Positions 17,141 through 26,313 of a DNA stretch of 64,000 bases are shown here, in pieces. Origin of the DNA: Cobetia amphilecti (GTDB lineage: Bacteria; Pseudomonadota; Gammaproteobacteria; Pseudomonadales; Halomonadaceae); the NCBI RefSeq assembly GCF_030010415.1, contig NZ_JASCSA010000006.1; one strand, 5' to 3'. The notes under the pieces were generated by a model. It saw nothing but the letters and a program-made list of their open reading frames with translations. It searched no databases and had not been told where the DNA came from. Both the position numbers and the translations under genes were made by a program. Positions within the stretch are counted from its first letter, which is position 1; each line of letters starts with the position of its first letter.

Positions 17141-18331
17141 TCAGAAGAAGCCGAGGAAGCCCTTGATGATCAGCGAGTTGGCGATATCGATCAGGAAACC
17201 ACCCACCACCGGCACGATGATGAAGGCCAGACGCGACGGCCCGTGGTGCTGCGTGACCGCCTGCATGTTGGCGATCGCCGTCGGCGTGGCGCCCATGCCG
17301 AAACCACAGTTACCCGCGACCAGGACTGCTGCGTCGTAGTTCTTGCCCATCAGGCGGAAGGTGACCTGGGTGGTGTAGAGGAACACCAGCGCGACCTGTG
17401 CCAGCAGGATGGCCAGAATCGGCAATGCCAGATTGGCCAGATCCCAGAGCTTGAGCGTCATCAGCGCCAGCGCCAGGAAGATGGACAGGCTGATGTTGCC
17501 CAGCACATCCACGGCGTGGGTATTGAGGTGCTTGTCGCCGAAGGCGCGCACCACATTGCCGATGACGATACAGCTGAACAGCACCCACACGAAGGTCGGC
17601 AGCGAGAAGGCGGTGCCCGAGGTGAGTGACTGCAGCTGCTGGCCACAGACGACCCCGAGCAGCAGCATGAAGAGTGTCTTCAGGGCATTGGCCGTATTCA
17701 GCGGGTGCTGGACTTCCGTCTCGTCATATTCGGAATCGCTGACCTGGGCGTTGATGTCCTGCCCTTCGCGCTTCATGCGATTGATCAGGAAACGCGCCGT
17801 CGGCCCACCGATCAGGGAACCGAACACCAGCCCGAAGGTGGCACAGGCCATCGCGACTTCCATCGCGCCATTGATGCCATATTCGTCGGCGAAGACGTTG
17901 GCCCATGCCGCGCCGGTACCGTGGCCACCGGACATGGTGATGGAACCGCCGAGCAGACCCAGTACCGGATCAAGACCGAACAGACTGGCAACACCGACAC
18001 CCAGCAGGTTCTGCAGGATGAGCAGACCGATGACCAGCGCGAGGAACAGCACCAGCTTGCTGCCGCCGGCACGAATCATGCGAACGTCGGCCGACAGGCC
18101 AACGGAGCCGAAGAACAGCAACATGAAGGGAGTCTGGAGACCGCCGAAGAACTGGAACTCGTAACCCAGGCCACGCAGGCCGGTGACGATGATGGTAGCG
18201 ATGAGGCCGCCGACCACAGGCTCGGGGATATTGAATTCGCGCAGCACGCGCACGCGCTCGACGATCAGATGGCCAACGACGAGGACAAGCGCCGCCAGCA
18301 ACAGGGTGGTGATAGCATCAAGTTGAATCAT
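17141..18331 (-). CDS. gltS: Sodium/glutamate symporter
   Basis: 396-residue inner-membrane protein of the ESS family with two inverted halves of about five membrane segments each. Family motifs include REFNIPEPVVGGLIA near residue 32, GGSITMSGGHGTGAAWA near 128 and the second-half GNCGFGMGATPTAIANMQA near 345. It takes up glutamate with sodium. The start at 18331 has no clear Shine-Dalgarno, but the N terminus MIQLDAITTLLLAALVL fits the family. Confidence 0.95.
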   Translation of the reverse strand: MIQLDAITTLLLAALVLVVGHLIVERVRVLREFNIPEPVVGGLIATIIVTGLRGLGYEFQFFGGLQTPFMLLFFGSVGLSADVRMIRAGGSKLVLFLALVIGLLILQNLLGVGVASLFGLDPVLGLLGGSITMSGGHGTGAAWANVFADEYGINGAMEVAMACATFGLVFGSLIGGPTARFLINRMKREGQDINAQVSDSEYDETEVQHPLNTANALKTLFMLLLGVVCGQQLQSLTSGTAFSLPTFVWVLFSCIVIGNVVRAFGDKHLNTHAVDVLGNISLSIFLALALMTLKLWDLANLALPILAILLAQVALVFLYTTQVTFRLMGKNYDAAVLVAGNCGFGMGATPTAIANMQAVTQHHGPSRLAFIIVPVVGGFLIDIANSLIIKGFLGFF

Positions 18332-18788
18332 GCGATACCGATGAGTAGTTGTGGGTTGTTCTAGCGGACCTCCTGAACGAGAGGTGCACTGGCGATGCCC
18401 GATCAGAGCAGGGATGGGGACGCATCCATTATCTCTTCAATCAGGGGGTTTGCCTTTGCACCGCTTGGAATTGTTGTGTTCTCGAATCCGGTCTGCCACC
18501 AGATCGTTATCATTATGCGGGTGCAGCGATGATACGCAGGGTGGGCACCGGTGCAAGCCCGGATGTTGACTGAGTCGTCAACATCAGACAAAAGTCTATA
18601 GCGGCCTGGCGAGCATGACACGTATTTTCCACGCAAGCCTGCCCGCGTCAGCCCAGCAACGGCGGGCGTGAGCGCCAGCCGGGCAACTTCTGCCCTGCCA
18701 CAGAACGCAAAGACCCCCGCTCTGATGAGCGAGGGTCTCGAGAGAGGCAAAAAAGCCCCTGATCAGTCACGCATGAGGCGTGTTGTCG
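18332..18788. other. gltS-leuA intergenic region
   Basis: 457 bp containing the gltS promoter side and, near leuA, the leuA terminator (18708-18738). A direct repeat-like GATGATAC/GTTATCATTA stretch occurs near 18505-18535. No ORF with coding character or RNA gene is seen. Confidence 0.4.
18708..18738 (-). terminator. leuA terminator
   Basis: On the minus strand AGACCC-t-CGCTC pairs with GAGCG-g-GGGTCT around ATCA, followed by TTTGCG, about 50 bp after the leuA stop codon. The U-run is short. Confidence 0.6.
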
Positions 18789-20513
18789 TCAGACAGCGAC
18801 CGGACCAGCTTCCTCGGCACGTTCCGCTTCGCTGCGTGCACTGCTTTCCAGGCCGCGATTGACCGCCGACAGCACGGCCTTGAGCGATGCGCTCACGGTA
18901 TCGCCATCCTCGGCCATGCCGCAGACACGCTTGCCATCCAGGTTGAGCATCACGAAGGCCACCGCGACGGCATCGCTGCCTTCGCCGAGGGCGTGCTCAC
19001 CGTAGTCCACCACGCTGACGGTGGAACCGGTGTGACGCTGCCAGGCATCCATGAAGGCGGAGATGGCACCGTTGCCTTCGCCGGCCAGCGCGATCTGCTC
19101 GCCCTTGTCATCTACCAGCGTCGCGGTGAGCTGCTCGGCCCCTTCACGATCCAGACGATAGCCCTTGAGACTCAGCGGCGCCTCACGCTTGAAGCTGGCA
19201 TCGAGAATCGCGCGAATCTGGTCGCTGGACAGCTCACCACTGACCTGCTCGCTGGCCTTCTGCACGTGCGGCGCAAGCTCGAGGCTCATCCAGCGCGGCA
19301 GGCTGATGCCATGATCGCGCTCGAGCAGGAAGGCCATGCCACCCTTGCCGGACTGACTGTTGACGCGGATCACCGCCTGGAAGTCGCGGCCCAGATCCTG
19401 CGGGTCGATGGGCAGATAGGCGACCTGCCACGGCTCATCAGGCTGCTGCTTCTTGAGGCACTTGCGGATGGCGTCCTGGTGGCTGCCGGAGAAGGCGGTG
19501 TAGACCAGCTCGCCGACCCACGGGTGGCGCGGGTGAACCGGCAGATTGGTGCACTCGGTGTAGACCTGGATGATCTCGTCCGGGTTGGAGAGATCCAGCT
19601 CCGGATCGATGCCCTGGCTGTAGAGGTTCATCGCCAGGGTGATCAGGTCCATGTTGCCGGTGCGCTCACCGTTGCCCAGCAGGGTGCCTTCGATGCGGTC
19701 AGCCCCGGCCAGCAGGCCAAGTTCGGCGGCGGCAGCGGCGCCGCCGCGGTCGTTGTGGGTGTGCAGCGAGATGATCGCGCAGTCACGACGGCTCAGGTGC
19801 TTGATGAAGTACTCGACCTGGTCGGCGAAGTGATTGGCCGGGCCCACTTCCACCGTGGCCGGCAGGTTGAGGATGCAGCGTTTTTCCGGCGTCGGCTGCC
19901 AGACATCCATCACCGCTTCACATACCTCGACGGCGTAATCCATCTCGGTGGAGGTGAAGCTCTCCGGCGAGTACTGGAACACCCAGTTGGTGTCCGGGTA
20001 GCGCTCGGCGTAGTCCTTGACCAGCTGTGCACCCTCGACGGCGATGGCCTTGATGCCGTCACGGTCCATCTCGAACACCCGCTCACGCTGCACGGTGGAG
20101 GTGGAGTTGTAGACGTGAACGACGGCATCACGCGCGCCGACCAGTGATTCGAAGGTACGCGCGATCAGATGCTCACGCGCCTGCACCAGCACCTGGATGC
20201 TGACGCCTTCCGGGACCTGATCTTCCTCGATCAACCAGCGCACGAAGTCGAAATCGAGCTGACTGGCGGAGGGGAAACCGACTTCGATCTCCTTGAGACC
20301 GATCTTGACCAGCAGCTTCCACATCAGCTTCTTCTGCTCGACCGTCATCGGCTCAAGCAGCGCCTGATTGCCATCACGCAGGTCGACACTCGCCCATAGC
20401 GGCGCCTGGGTCACGGTACGCGACGGCCACTGGCGGTCGGTCAGTGCGACAGGGGTCACGGGGCGATATTTGGTGTGGTCGAAGGCAGCACTTGGCGTGG
20501 ATGCAGCAGTCAT
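18789..20513 (-). CDS. leuA: 2-isopropylmalate synthase
   Basis: 574 residues, the long form of LeuA. It condenses acetyl-CoA with 2-oxoisovalerate, the first committed step of leucine synthesis. The HMGL-type TIM barrel has the catalytic WASVDLRDGNQALLEPM and the metal-binding ISLHTHNDRGGAAAAAELGLLAGADRIEG. A C-terminal regulatory domain (about 430-560) is the site of leucine feedback inhibition in this family. The ATG at 20513 with AAGGAC upstream is preferred over the in-frame ATG at 20591. The leader of about 450 nt before a possible -10 is long, but I found no leucine-rich leader peptide. Confidence 0.95.
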   Translation of the reverse strand: MTAASTPSAAFDHTKYRPVTPVALTDRQWPSRTVTQAPLWASVDLRDGNQALLEPMTVEQKKLMWKLLVKIGLKEIEVGFPSASQLDFDFVRWLIEEDQVPEGVSIQVLVQAREHLIARTFESLVGARDAVVHVYNSTSTVQRERVFEMDRDGIKAIAVEGAQLVKDYAERYPDTNWVFQYSPESFTSTEMDYAVEVCEAVMDVWQPTPEKRCILNLPATVEVGPANHFADQVEYFIKHLSRRDCAIISLHTHNDRGGAAAAAELGLLAGADRIEGTLLGNGERTGNMDLITLAMNLYSQGIDPELDLSNPDEIIQVYTECTNLPVHPRHPWVGELVYTAFSGSHQDAIRKCLKKQQPDEPWQVAYLPIDPQDLGRDFQAVIRVNSQSGKGGMAFLLERDHGISLPRWMSLELAPHVQKASEQVSGELSSDQIRAILDASFKREAPLSLKGYRLDREGAEQLTATLVDDKGEQIALAGEGNGAISAFMDAWQRHTGSTVSVVDYGEHALGEGSDAVAVAFVMLNLDGKRVCGMAEDGDTVSASLKAVLSAVNRGLESSARSEAERAEEAGPVAV

Positions 20514-21070
20514 GGTCGTGTCCTTGGCGGTCTGGGTGCGAAAAACCGACAATCGAGGCCCGATACGGGAGATCGATGGCACCTTTCGCACTCAACAGTG
20601 TCCCAATCGGGGCGCCTGAGTAAATGTGAGATGACGAAGGCGTGAAGGCCTTGCATCCGAAAGCTTGCCGTCAGCAGGGCAAGCAAGCAAGTCGGGGGCA
20701 GCGTAACGTCACTGCCCGCCGCAAGCTCCGGGACCGGATCACGGTCTCCAGCGCGGAGAGAAGGACGGTGGGATCACCACCAGAGCCCTTTCGGCAGCCT
20801 CGCTTCGATCAGAAGCCGACTGCGTTCCGCGTTCACCGGTTGCAAGAGGCGTGTCGCCAGCGCCGGTGGCTCATCCTGCTCAGGTCTGTCGTTCGCGTCG
20901 TGCGTCGTGTCATGCGACAGCCACGACCCGAGCGGGCGTCTTCATCGCTGAGCAGTGATTACAGTATATGCCGCATATCAGGGCGGACGATTGCGAAAAC
21001 CACATGACATCGCCATCTTAAAAGCAGACTATTTCACCATTCACATCTTCACCGCTAATGGATTGCGAAA
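20514..21070. other. Divergent intergenic region leuA/lrp-type regulator
   Basis: 557 bp, long for this genome. Near the regulator a TATACT hexamer on the minus strand (20963-20968) is a candidate -10 for a leuA transcript with a leader of about 440 nt, but no good -35 accompanies it. A 7-bp hairpin GCTTGCC...GGCAAGC followed by TTT lies at 20663-20684 on the leuA side. A 26-codon Thr/Arg-rich minus-strand ORF near 20840-20920 has no leucine run. Nothing else is identified. Confidence 0.4.
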
Positions 21071-21559
21071 ATGAGCCAGAATATTCCTCTCCCGACACTG
21101 GACCGCTTCGACCGTCGCATTCTTGACGAGCTTCAGCACTCGGGTCGCATCAGCAATCAGGAACTCGCGGAGCGCATCGGCCTGTCCCCGTCGCCTTGCC
21201 TGCGCCGAGTCCGTGCGCTGGAAGAAAGCGGCATGATCACCGGCTACCGCGCCCAGATAGATGCCCGCAAGCTGGGACTCAGCCTGATGGCGTTGCTGCA
21301 TATCTCGATGGACCGCCACACCCCGGAGCGCTTCACCAACTTCGAGGACACCATCGCCGCGCTGCCCCAGGTGATGGAATGCCTGCTGATCACCGGCCAG
21401 GAAGCCGACTACCAGCTCAAGGTGGTGGTCAAGGACATGGATGACTATCACGACCTGCTGCTCAAGCAGATCACGCGGATCGAGGGGGTGACCGGCGTGC
21501 ATTCAAGCTTCGTGCTGCGTCAGGTGATCGATCACCAGCGCGTCCCGACGACCTCCTGA
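21071..21559 (+). CDS. Lrp/AsnC-family transcriptional regulator
   Basis: 162 residues. The N-terminal winged helix-turn-helix (LDRFDRRILDELQHSGRISN with ELAERIGLSPSPCLRRVRAL) is followed by the RAM ligand-binding domain (LLITGQEADYQLKVVVKDMD). It closely resembles Lrp itself. It diverges from leuA, a classical Lrp target in enterobacteria, and is convergent with hpd. Either could be its target; dadA (40 kb) is another candidate, since Lrp controls dad operons elsewhere. The ATG at 21071 has only a weak ribosome site. Confidence 0.92.
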   Translation: MSQNIPLPTLDRFDRRILDELQHSGRISNQELAERIGLSPSPCLRRVRALEESGMITGYRAQIDARKLGLSLMALLHISMDRHTPERFTNFEDTIAALPQVMECLLITGQEADYQLKVVVKDMDDYHDLLLKQITRIEGVTGVHSSFVLRQVIDHQRVPTTS

Positions 21560-21592
21560 GCCTGACTGCCTGAATCAAGACTTCAGCAACAC

Positions 21593-21626
21593 GAAAGCCC
21601 CGTCGGCTATCACCGGCGGGGCTTTC
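21593..21626. terminator. Bidirectional terminator lrp-type gene/hpd
   Basis: GAAAGCCCC (21593-21601) pairs with GGGGCTTTC (21618-21626) around a partly self-paired loop, between convergent genes. Confidence 0.7.
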
Positions 21627-21685
21627 ATGTTGATGAGGATGCCATCGTGATCACGCGGTGATCAGGGCGTGCCGGAATGGGTGGA

Positions 21686-22765
21686 TCACTCGGCGCTGAT
21701 GATGCCGCGGCGGATCTGGTCTTCCTCGATGGATTCGAACAGCGCCTTGAAGTTGCCCTCGCCGAAACCATCGTTGCCCTTGCGCTGGATGATCTCGAAG
21801 AAGATCGGCCCGATCACCGTCTCGGTGAAGATCTGCAACAGAATGCCCTCCCCCGGCGCGCCATCGACCAGCAGGTTCAATGCCTTGAGGTCCTCGACAT
21901 TCTCTTCGTGGTTGGGCACCCGCGCATCGACCTTCTCATAATAGGTGGCCGGCGTGGTCAGGAAGGTGACGCCATTGGCCTTGAGCGCCTTGACGGTGGC
22001 ATGGATATCATCCGTCGCCATCGCCAGATGCTGGATACCCTCGCCATGGTATTCGCGGATGAATTCCGCGATCTGGGAGTCATCATCCGCTGACTCGTTG
22101 ATGGGAATGTGCATCTTGCCGCACGGTGCCGTCATCGCGCGCGAGAAGAGCCCGGTCATCTTGCCTTCGATATCGAAATAGCGGATCTCGCGGAAGTTGG
22201 CGATACGCGCATAGAAGTCGGCCCACACATCCATCTGGCCACGCCCGACATTGTGGGTCAGGTGATCCAGCGTATGCAGGCCGACACTGTTGGCATTCTC
22301 GATTGCGCCGTCGATGGCGACGAAGTCGGTATCGTAGATCGAGCGCTCGCGGTGATGGTCCACGAAGTACAGCACCGAACCGCCGATGCCTTGCACCGCG
22401 GGGATGCCTACCTCGCCCGGCCCGACCGGATGCTCGACGCTGCGCGCACCGTGCGCCAGGGCGTAGCGATGCGCCTGCTCGGCATCCGCCACGCGCCAGG
22501 CCATCGCACAGGCACTCGGGCCGTGGATCGCCGCGAATTCCGCCGCCGGGCTGTTCGGCTCGGCGTTGAGCACCACATTGATGCCGTGCTGCTGGAACAG
22601 GAACACCTGCTTGGAGCGATGGCGACGGGTCTCGGTAAATCCGAGCTGGTTGAACAACTTGCGCAGGGCATCGATGCCGGCCGCATCCGGGGCCGTGAAT
22701 TCGACGAACTCGAAGCCGTCCGTGCCGATGGGATTGTGCTGTTCGATACGCGCCGGTGCGTTCAT
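21686..22765 (-). CDS. hpd: 4-hydroxyphenylpyruvate dioxygenase
   Basis: 359 residues, a non-haem Fe(II) dioxygenase converting 4-hydroxyphenylpyruvate to homogentisate in tyrosine catabolism. Two vicinal-oxygen-chelate domains are present. The iron ligands are visible in VGLHTLDHLTHNV, GIQHLAMATDD and PIFFEIIQRKGNDGFGEGNF near the C terminus. AGGAG precedes the ATG. It completes the phenylalanine-to-homogentisate route with phhABC elsewhere in the window. No homogentisate dioxygenase (hmgA) is present here. Confidence 0.96.
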   Translation of the reverse strand: MNAPARIEQHNPIGTDGFEFVEFTAPDAAGIDALRKLFNQLGFTETRRHRSKQVFLFQQHGINVVLNAEPNSPAAEFAAIHGPSACAMAWRVADAEQAHRYALAHGARSVEHPVGPGEVGIPAVQGIGGSVLYFVDHHRERSIYDTDFVAIDGAIENANSVGLHTLDHLTHNVGRGQMDVWADFYARIANFREIRYFDIEGKMTGLFSRAMTAPCGKMHIPINESADDDSQIAEFIREYHGEGIQHLAMATDDIHATVKALKANGVTFLTTPATYYEKVDARVPNHEENVEDLKALNLLVDGAPGEGILLQIFTETVIGPIFFEIIQRKGNDGFGEGNFKALFESIEEDQIRRGIISAE

Positions 22766-23121
22766 GAGGGGCTCCTGAGTCAGGCTGCCGACAGGGCAGG
22801 CAAGGTAGAGAAAAGGCGGGCAACATCTTTCACGACAGGCGAACTCATCGCGCCTCGCCTGTCGTGTCCCGATTCCGTTATCGGAAATCTATGCCTTGCC
22901 TGCCGCCCTGCCCATGCGCCTTGCGCCCTCATTGGTGCCGTGTCCGGCCTCCCCTCACGCCAGACATGTAACGAAACCCTGCCATGGCGCTGACGGCCAT
23001 CTCGACACTGCCCCCTCGGGGCGCTCCCTCTGCCGCCAGCGCCTGACACTGCGTCATGCTTTCTTTACACCTATCGGCGCGTCACGCCTGCTGTTGCCTC
23101 TTGCCCGTCTTGCGTTGGCCG
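22766..23121 (-). other. hpd upstream region with an inverted repeat
   Basis: 356 bp between argO and hpd. About 110 bp before the hpd start is an imperfect palindrome TTCCG-TTAT-CGGAA (22873-22886) with matching flanks, a plausible operator for hpd. No coding ORF is supported. Confidence 0.4.
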
Positions 23122-23727
23122 CTAGAGCCAGGCACCGCTGCCCAGCTGCCAGGCCACCCACAGCAGAATCGTGGCGATGAAGGCCTCGATGACCTGCCAG
23201 GCACGCGGACTGGTCAGACGTGGTGCCAGCCAACCGGCACATGCCACCAGACCGAAAAACCAGCCGAAGGAGGCCAGGCTCGCCCCGACGATGAAGCTTT
23301 GCGGGGACGGCTGCTGCGCGCCGATCGCGCCCAGCATCACCAGCGTATCCAGATAGACCTGCGGGTTGAGCAGCGTGACGGCCAAGGTTGCCGCCAGCAC
23401 CTTGCCGAGGTTGGCCTTGAGGGCGTTGCTGGCCGTCAGCTGGCCGCCAGTGCGCATGCGCCCCAACGCCTTGAGTGCCTGCCAGAGCAGAAACGCCACC
23501 CCGCCCCAGCGGGCAATGCTCATCAACAGCGGCGATTGCTGCATCAGCGCGCCCAGCCCGAGCACGCCGGCGATGATCAGCACGCCATCGCACAGCGCGC
23601 AGAGCCCCGCCACCCACCATTGATGCTCGCGCTTGAGACCCTGTCCCAACACGAAGGCGTTCTGCGCCCCGATGGCGATGATCAAGCCTGCGCCTACCCC
23701 TGCCCCATTGAAGAATGACCACCACAT
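23122..23727 (-). CDS. argO: LysE/ArgO-type amino-acid exporter
   Basis: 201 residues, six hydrophobic segments. The LysE family N terminus GAGLIIAIGAQNAFVLGQGL, the NPQVYLDTLVMLGAIG motif and ATLAVTLLNP are present. These exporters remove excess arginine or lysine. The gene diverges from argP, whose product activates argO in enterobacteria when arginine is high. The 135-bp spacer (23728-23862) therefore likely carries the ArgP site. Confidence 0.93.
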   Translation of the reverse strand: MWWSFFNGAGVGAGLIIAIGAQNAFVLGQGLKREHQWWVAGLCALCDGVLIIAGVLGLGALMQQSPLLMSIARWGGVAFLLWQALKALGRMRTGGQLTASNALKANLGKVLAATLAVTLLNPQVYLDTLVMLGAIGAQQPSPQSFIVGASLASFGWFFGLVACAGWLAPRLTSPRAWQVIEAFIATILLWVAWQLGSGAWL

Positions 23728-23862
23728 ATCGCCTGTCCTTTCGTCGTGTCGTTGCCGTGACTGACGAGGTCTGCCACGGCTGTCAGTGCTGAGGCAGGCA
23801 GAGTACGCTAGGATGAATCCATCAAGGAAATTGATTCAGGGAATGGATCATAAGGAATACTG

Positions 23863-24801
23863 ATGCTGGACTATAAACTGCTGGAGGCGCTGGCGGCCGT
23901 CATCGATCAGGCGGGCTTTGAACGCGGGGCGCGAGCACTGGGGCTGACGCAGTCAGCGGTCTCGCAGCGCATCAAGTTGCTGGAGGCACGGCTGGGGCAG
24001 CCGGTACTGGTGCGTACACCGCGGCTGGGGCCGACACCGCTCGGGCGGCGCCTGCTCAATCATGTCCAGCAGGTGCGTCTGCTGGAGCATGATCTGCTCG
24101 ACCAGATTCCCGCCCTCGGCGAGAGCGAGCAGCGACTGCGCATCGCCATCAATGCCGATTCGCTGGCCACCTGGTGGCCGACCGTCACCGGCAGTTTCTG
24201 TCGCGAGCGTGACCTGTTGCTGGACATGCTGGTGGAGGATCAGGAAGTGGCGCTCAGGCGCATGCGCGATGGAGAAGTCGCGGGCTGCATCTGTGCCACG
24301 CCGCGCCCGGTGCAGGGTGCGCGCTCCCACCCGCTGGGCAGCATGCGCTATCGGGCGCTGGCCAGCCCGGACTTCGTGCAGCGCCATATCGCGAAGAAAG
24401 GCCACGCCATCCCGCCCCTTATGCCGGCCGAGACCCTGCGCAGCATGCCCGCCATCGTCTATGGCCGTGATGACCGCCTGCAGCACCGGCTGTTGTCGAC
24501 CATGGGCTTCGATGAGCCCTTCCCCCACCACCTCTGCCCGTCGTCGGAGGGTTTCGTGCGTCTGGCCTTGAGCGGCATGGGCTACGGCATGATTCCCGAG
24601 CAGCAGGCGGCGCATCTGCTGGCCAGTGGTGAGCTGGTGGATATCGCGCCGAACCATGCCCTGGATGTGCCGCTTTACTGGCATCACTGGCGCCACGGTG
24701 GCAGCACGCTGGACAAGCTCACCGACCATCTGCTGCGGGAATGTGCCACGGTATTGCGCCCGATGCCGGAGCAGGAGACACCCCGCCCCGGCATGCTGTG
24801 A
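23863..24801 (+). CDS. argP: LysR-family regulator ArgP
   Basis: 312 residues. The helix-turn-helix region (LEALAAVIDQAGFERGARAL then LTQSAVSQRIKLLEARLGQP) and the stretch RIAINADSLATWW before the effector domain match ArgP/IciA closely. ArgP senses arginine and lysine and controls argO. AAGGA lies six bases before the ATG. The divergent position next to argO supports the name. Confidence 0.93.
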   Translation: MLDYKLLEALAAVIDQAGFERGARALGLTQSAVSQRIKLLEARLGQPVLVRTPRLGPTPLGRRLLNHVQQVRLLEHDLLDQIPALGESEQRLRIAINADSLATWWPTVTGSFCRERDLLLDMLVEDQEVALRRMRDGEVAGCICATPRPVQGARSHPLGSMRYRALASPDFVQRHIAKKGHAIPPLMPAETLRSMPAIVYGRDDRLQHRLLSTMGFDEPFPHHLCPSSEGFVRLALSGMGYGMIPEQQAAHLLASGELVDIAPNHALDVPLYWHHWRHGGSTLDKLTDHLLRECATVLRPMPEQETPRPGML

Positions 24802-24843
24802 GAGCGCGTGTCAGTCATGCATCAGGCCCGGCAAAAAGGGGGC

Positions 24844-26082
24844 TCAGCCGCCCTGTTGCTCACGCACCAGCTGGGCCAGGAAGCGATCACAGGCCGCCAG
24901 CTGGCTGAGCTCGATGTACTCGTTGGCCTGATGCGCGACCCCGATGGAGCCTGGTCCGCAGACCACCGTCGGCCAGCCTTCGCTCTGGAACTGTCCCGCC
25001 TCCGTGGTGTACGCCACGGCCTCGCTGGGCCGCTCATCGCCCAGCAGACGCTGGCAGAGGCGAATGGCCGGATCCCGATCGCCATGCCCGAGTGACGGCA
25101 CCGTTTCCACCGTGCGTTCGCTACGAATCGCCACTTCTGGCGCCCGCTCCCGATAGGGAGCGACCAGACGCTCGGCGTGGGCATCGATCTCCGCCAGCAT
25201 CGCCTCGACATCCTCGCCCGGCAGATGGCGCAGCTCCCAGTCGAAGATGCACTCCCCGGCGGTGATGTTGACCGCCGTGCCCCCCTCGATGCGCCCGACG
25301 TGCAGGCTGGCGTGGGGCACATCGAAACGCTCGTCCAGATGACCGCAGTCGATGCGCGCCTGCATGCGATCCTCGATGAAGGTCACCATGCGCGCCGCCA
25401 GATGGATGGCGCTCACCCCCTGATAGACCAGGCTGGAATGCGACGGCTTGCCGGTCACCGTGGTGCGCAGATCGGTAATGCCCTTGTGGGCATCGACGAT
25501 GGCCATCATGGTCGGCTCGCCCACCAGCACCGCCGCCGGACGCGGCAGGCGGTCACGCAGGCGCGCGATCATGCGCGGCGCGCCCAGACACCCGATCTCC
25601 TCGTCATAGGAAAAGGCAAGAATCACCGGCCTTTTCAGCGTGCCCGCACGCTGGGCATTCACCAGCGCCGGCACCGCCGCCATGCAGCAGGCGATGAAGC
25701 CCTTCATGTCGGCGGAACCGCGCCCATGAAGGCGACCCTCGTCCTCACGCAGCGTGAAGGGATCGCTGTCCCAGGCCTGACCCTCCACCGGCACCACATC
25801 GGTGTGCCCGGAGAGCACCACGCCGCCCTCGACCTCCGGCCCGATCACCGCCAGCAGATTGGCCTTGTCGCCGCCATCATTGTGGATGACCTCGGCACTG
25901 ACACCGACCACTTCCAGGGCGTCGCGCAGGCAATGGATCAACGCCAGATTCGACTCGCGCGACACGGTATTGAAGCTGACCAGATGCGCCAGCCAGTCGC
26001 GGCTATTGGGCCAGTCGGAAAAATCGGCATGCTGTGGCATCAGGCTGGCGGTATTGGCGATGGGGGACGCTGAAGCGGACAT
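24844..26082 (-). CDS. argE: Acetylornithine deacetylase
   Basis: 412-residue M20A metallohydrolase. It removes acetate from N-acetylornithine to give ornithine in arginine synthesis. Metal-site motifs are LSGHTDVVPVEGQAW (His, Asp), LHGRGSADMKGF (bridging Asp), SYDEEIGCLGA (catalytic and metal Glu) and VGEPTMM. The ATG at 26082 has AGGA six bases upstream; the ATG at 26088 overlaps that site and is less likely. It is convergent with argP. Sequence alone does not exclude activity on other N-acyl amino acids, but length and motifs fit ArgE best. Confidence 0.9.
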   Translation of the reverse strand: MSASASPIANTASLMPQHADFSDWPNSRDWLAHLVSFNTVSRESNLALIHCLRDALEVVGVSAEVIHNDGGDKANLLAVIGPEVEGGVVLSGHTDVVPVEGQAWDSDPFTLREDEGRLHGRGSADMKGFIACCMAAVPALVNAQRAGTLKRPVILAFSYDEEIGCLGAPRMIARLRDRLPRPAAVLVGEPTMMAIVDAHKGITDLRTTVTGKPSHSSLVYQGVSAIHLAARMVTFIEDRMQARIDCGHLDERFDVPHASLHVGRIEGGTAVNITAGECIFDWELRHLPGEDVEAMLAEIDAHAERLVAPYRERAPEVAIRSERTVETVPSLGHGDRDPAIRLCQRLLGDERPSEAVAYTTEAGQFQSEGWPTVVCGPGSIGVAHQANEYIELSQLAACDRFLAQLVREQQGG

Positions 26083-26217
26083 GGGCATTCCTGTGCAGAT
26101 ACATCAGAGCGGAGAGCACCACGCGCAGCGCGCTGGCCTCATATGCCCACCGGTATAGCGCAGCGCCTCTTCGACAACAAGGGCCTGGCTGCAACATCCG
26201 CCTGGCAGGCACGCTTC

Positions 26218-26267
26218 AAAAAAGACGACGCTGCCACACCCGATGAAAGGGCGTGGCAGCGTCGTCT
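26218..26267 (-). terminator. fdhA terminator
   Basis: A 15-bp perfect stem (26223-26237 with 26253-26267), extended by GGGY pairs near the loop, is followed on the minus strand by six T residues. Confidence 0.9.
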
Positions 26268-26313
26268 GTGGCGACAGAACTCCGCTACGGGCGGGAGTCA
26301 GCCCGTGATGGCA

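Noticed and set aside
20840..20920. Small Thr/Arg-rich minus-strand ORF as leuA leader peptide
   Set aside because: No leucine codon run, and the plus strand also has overlapping open frames; coding is unlikely.
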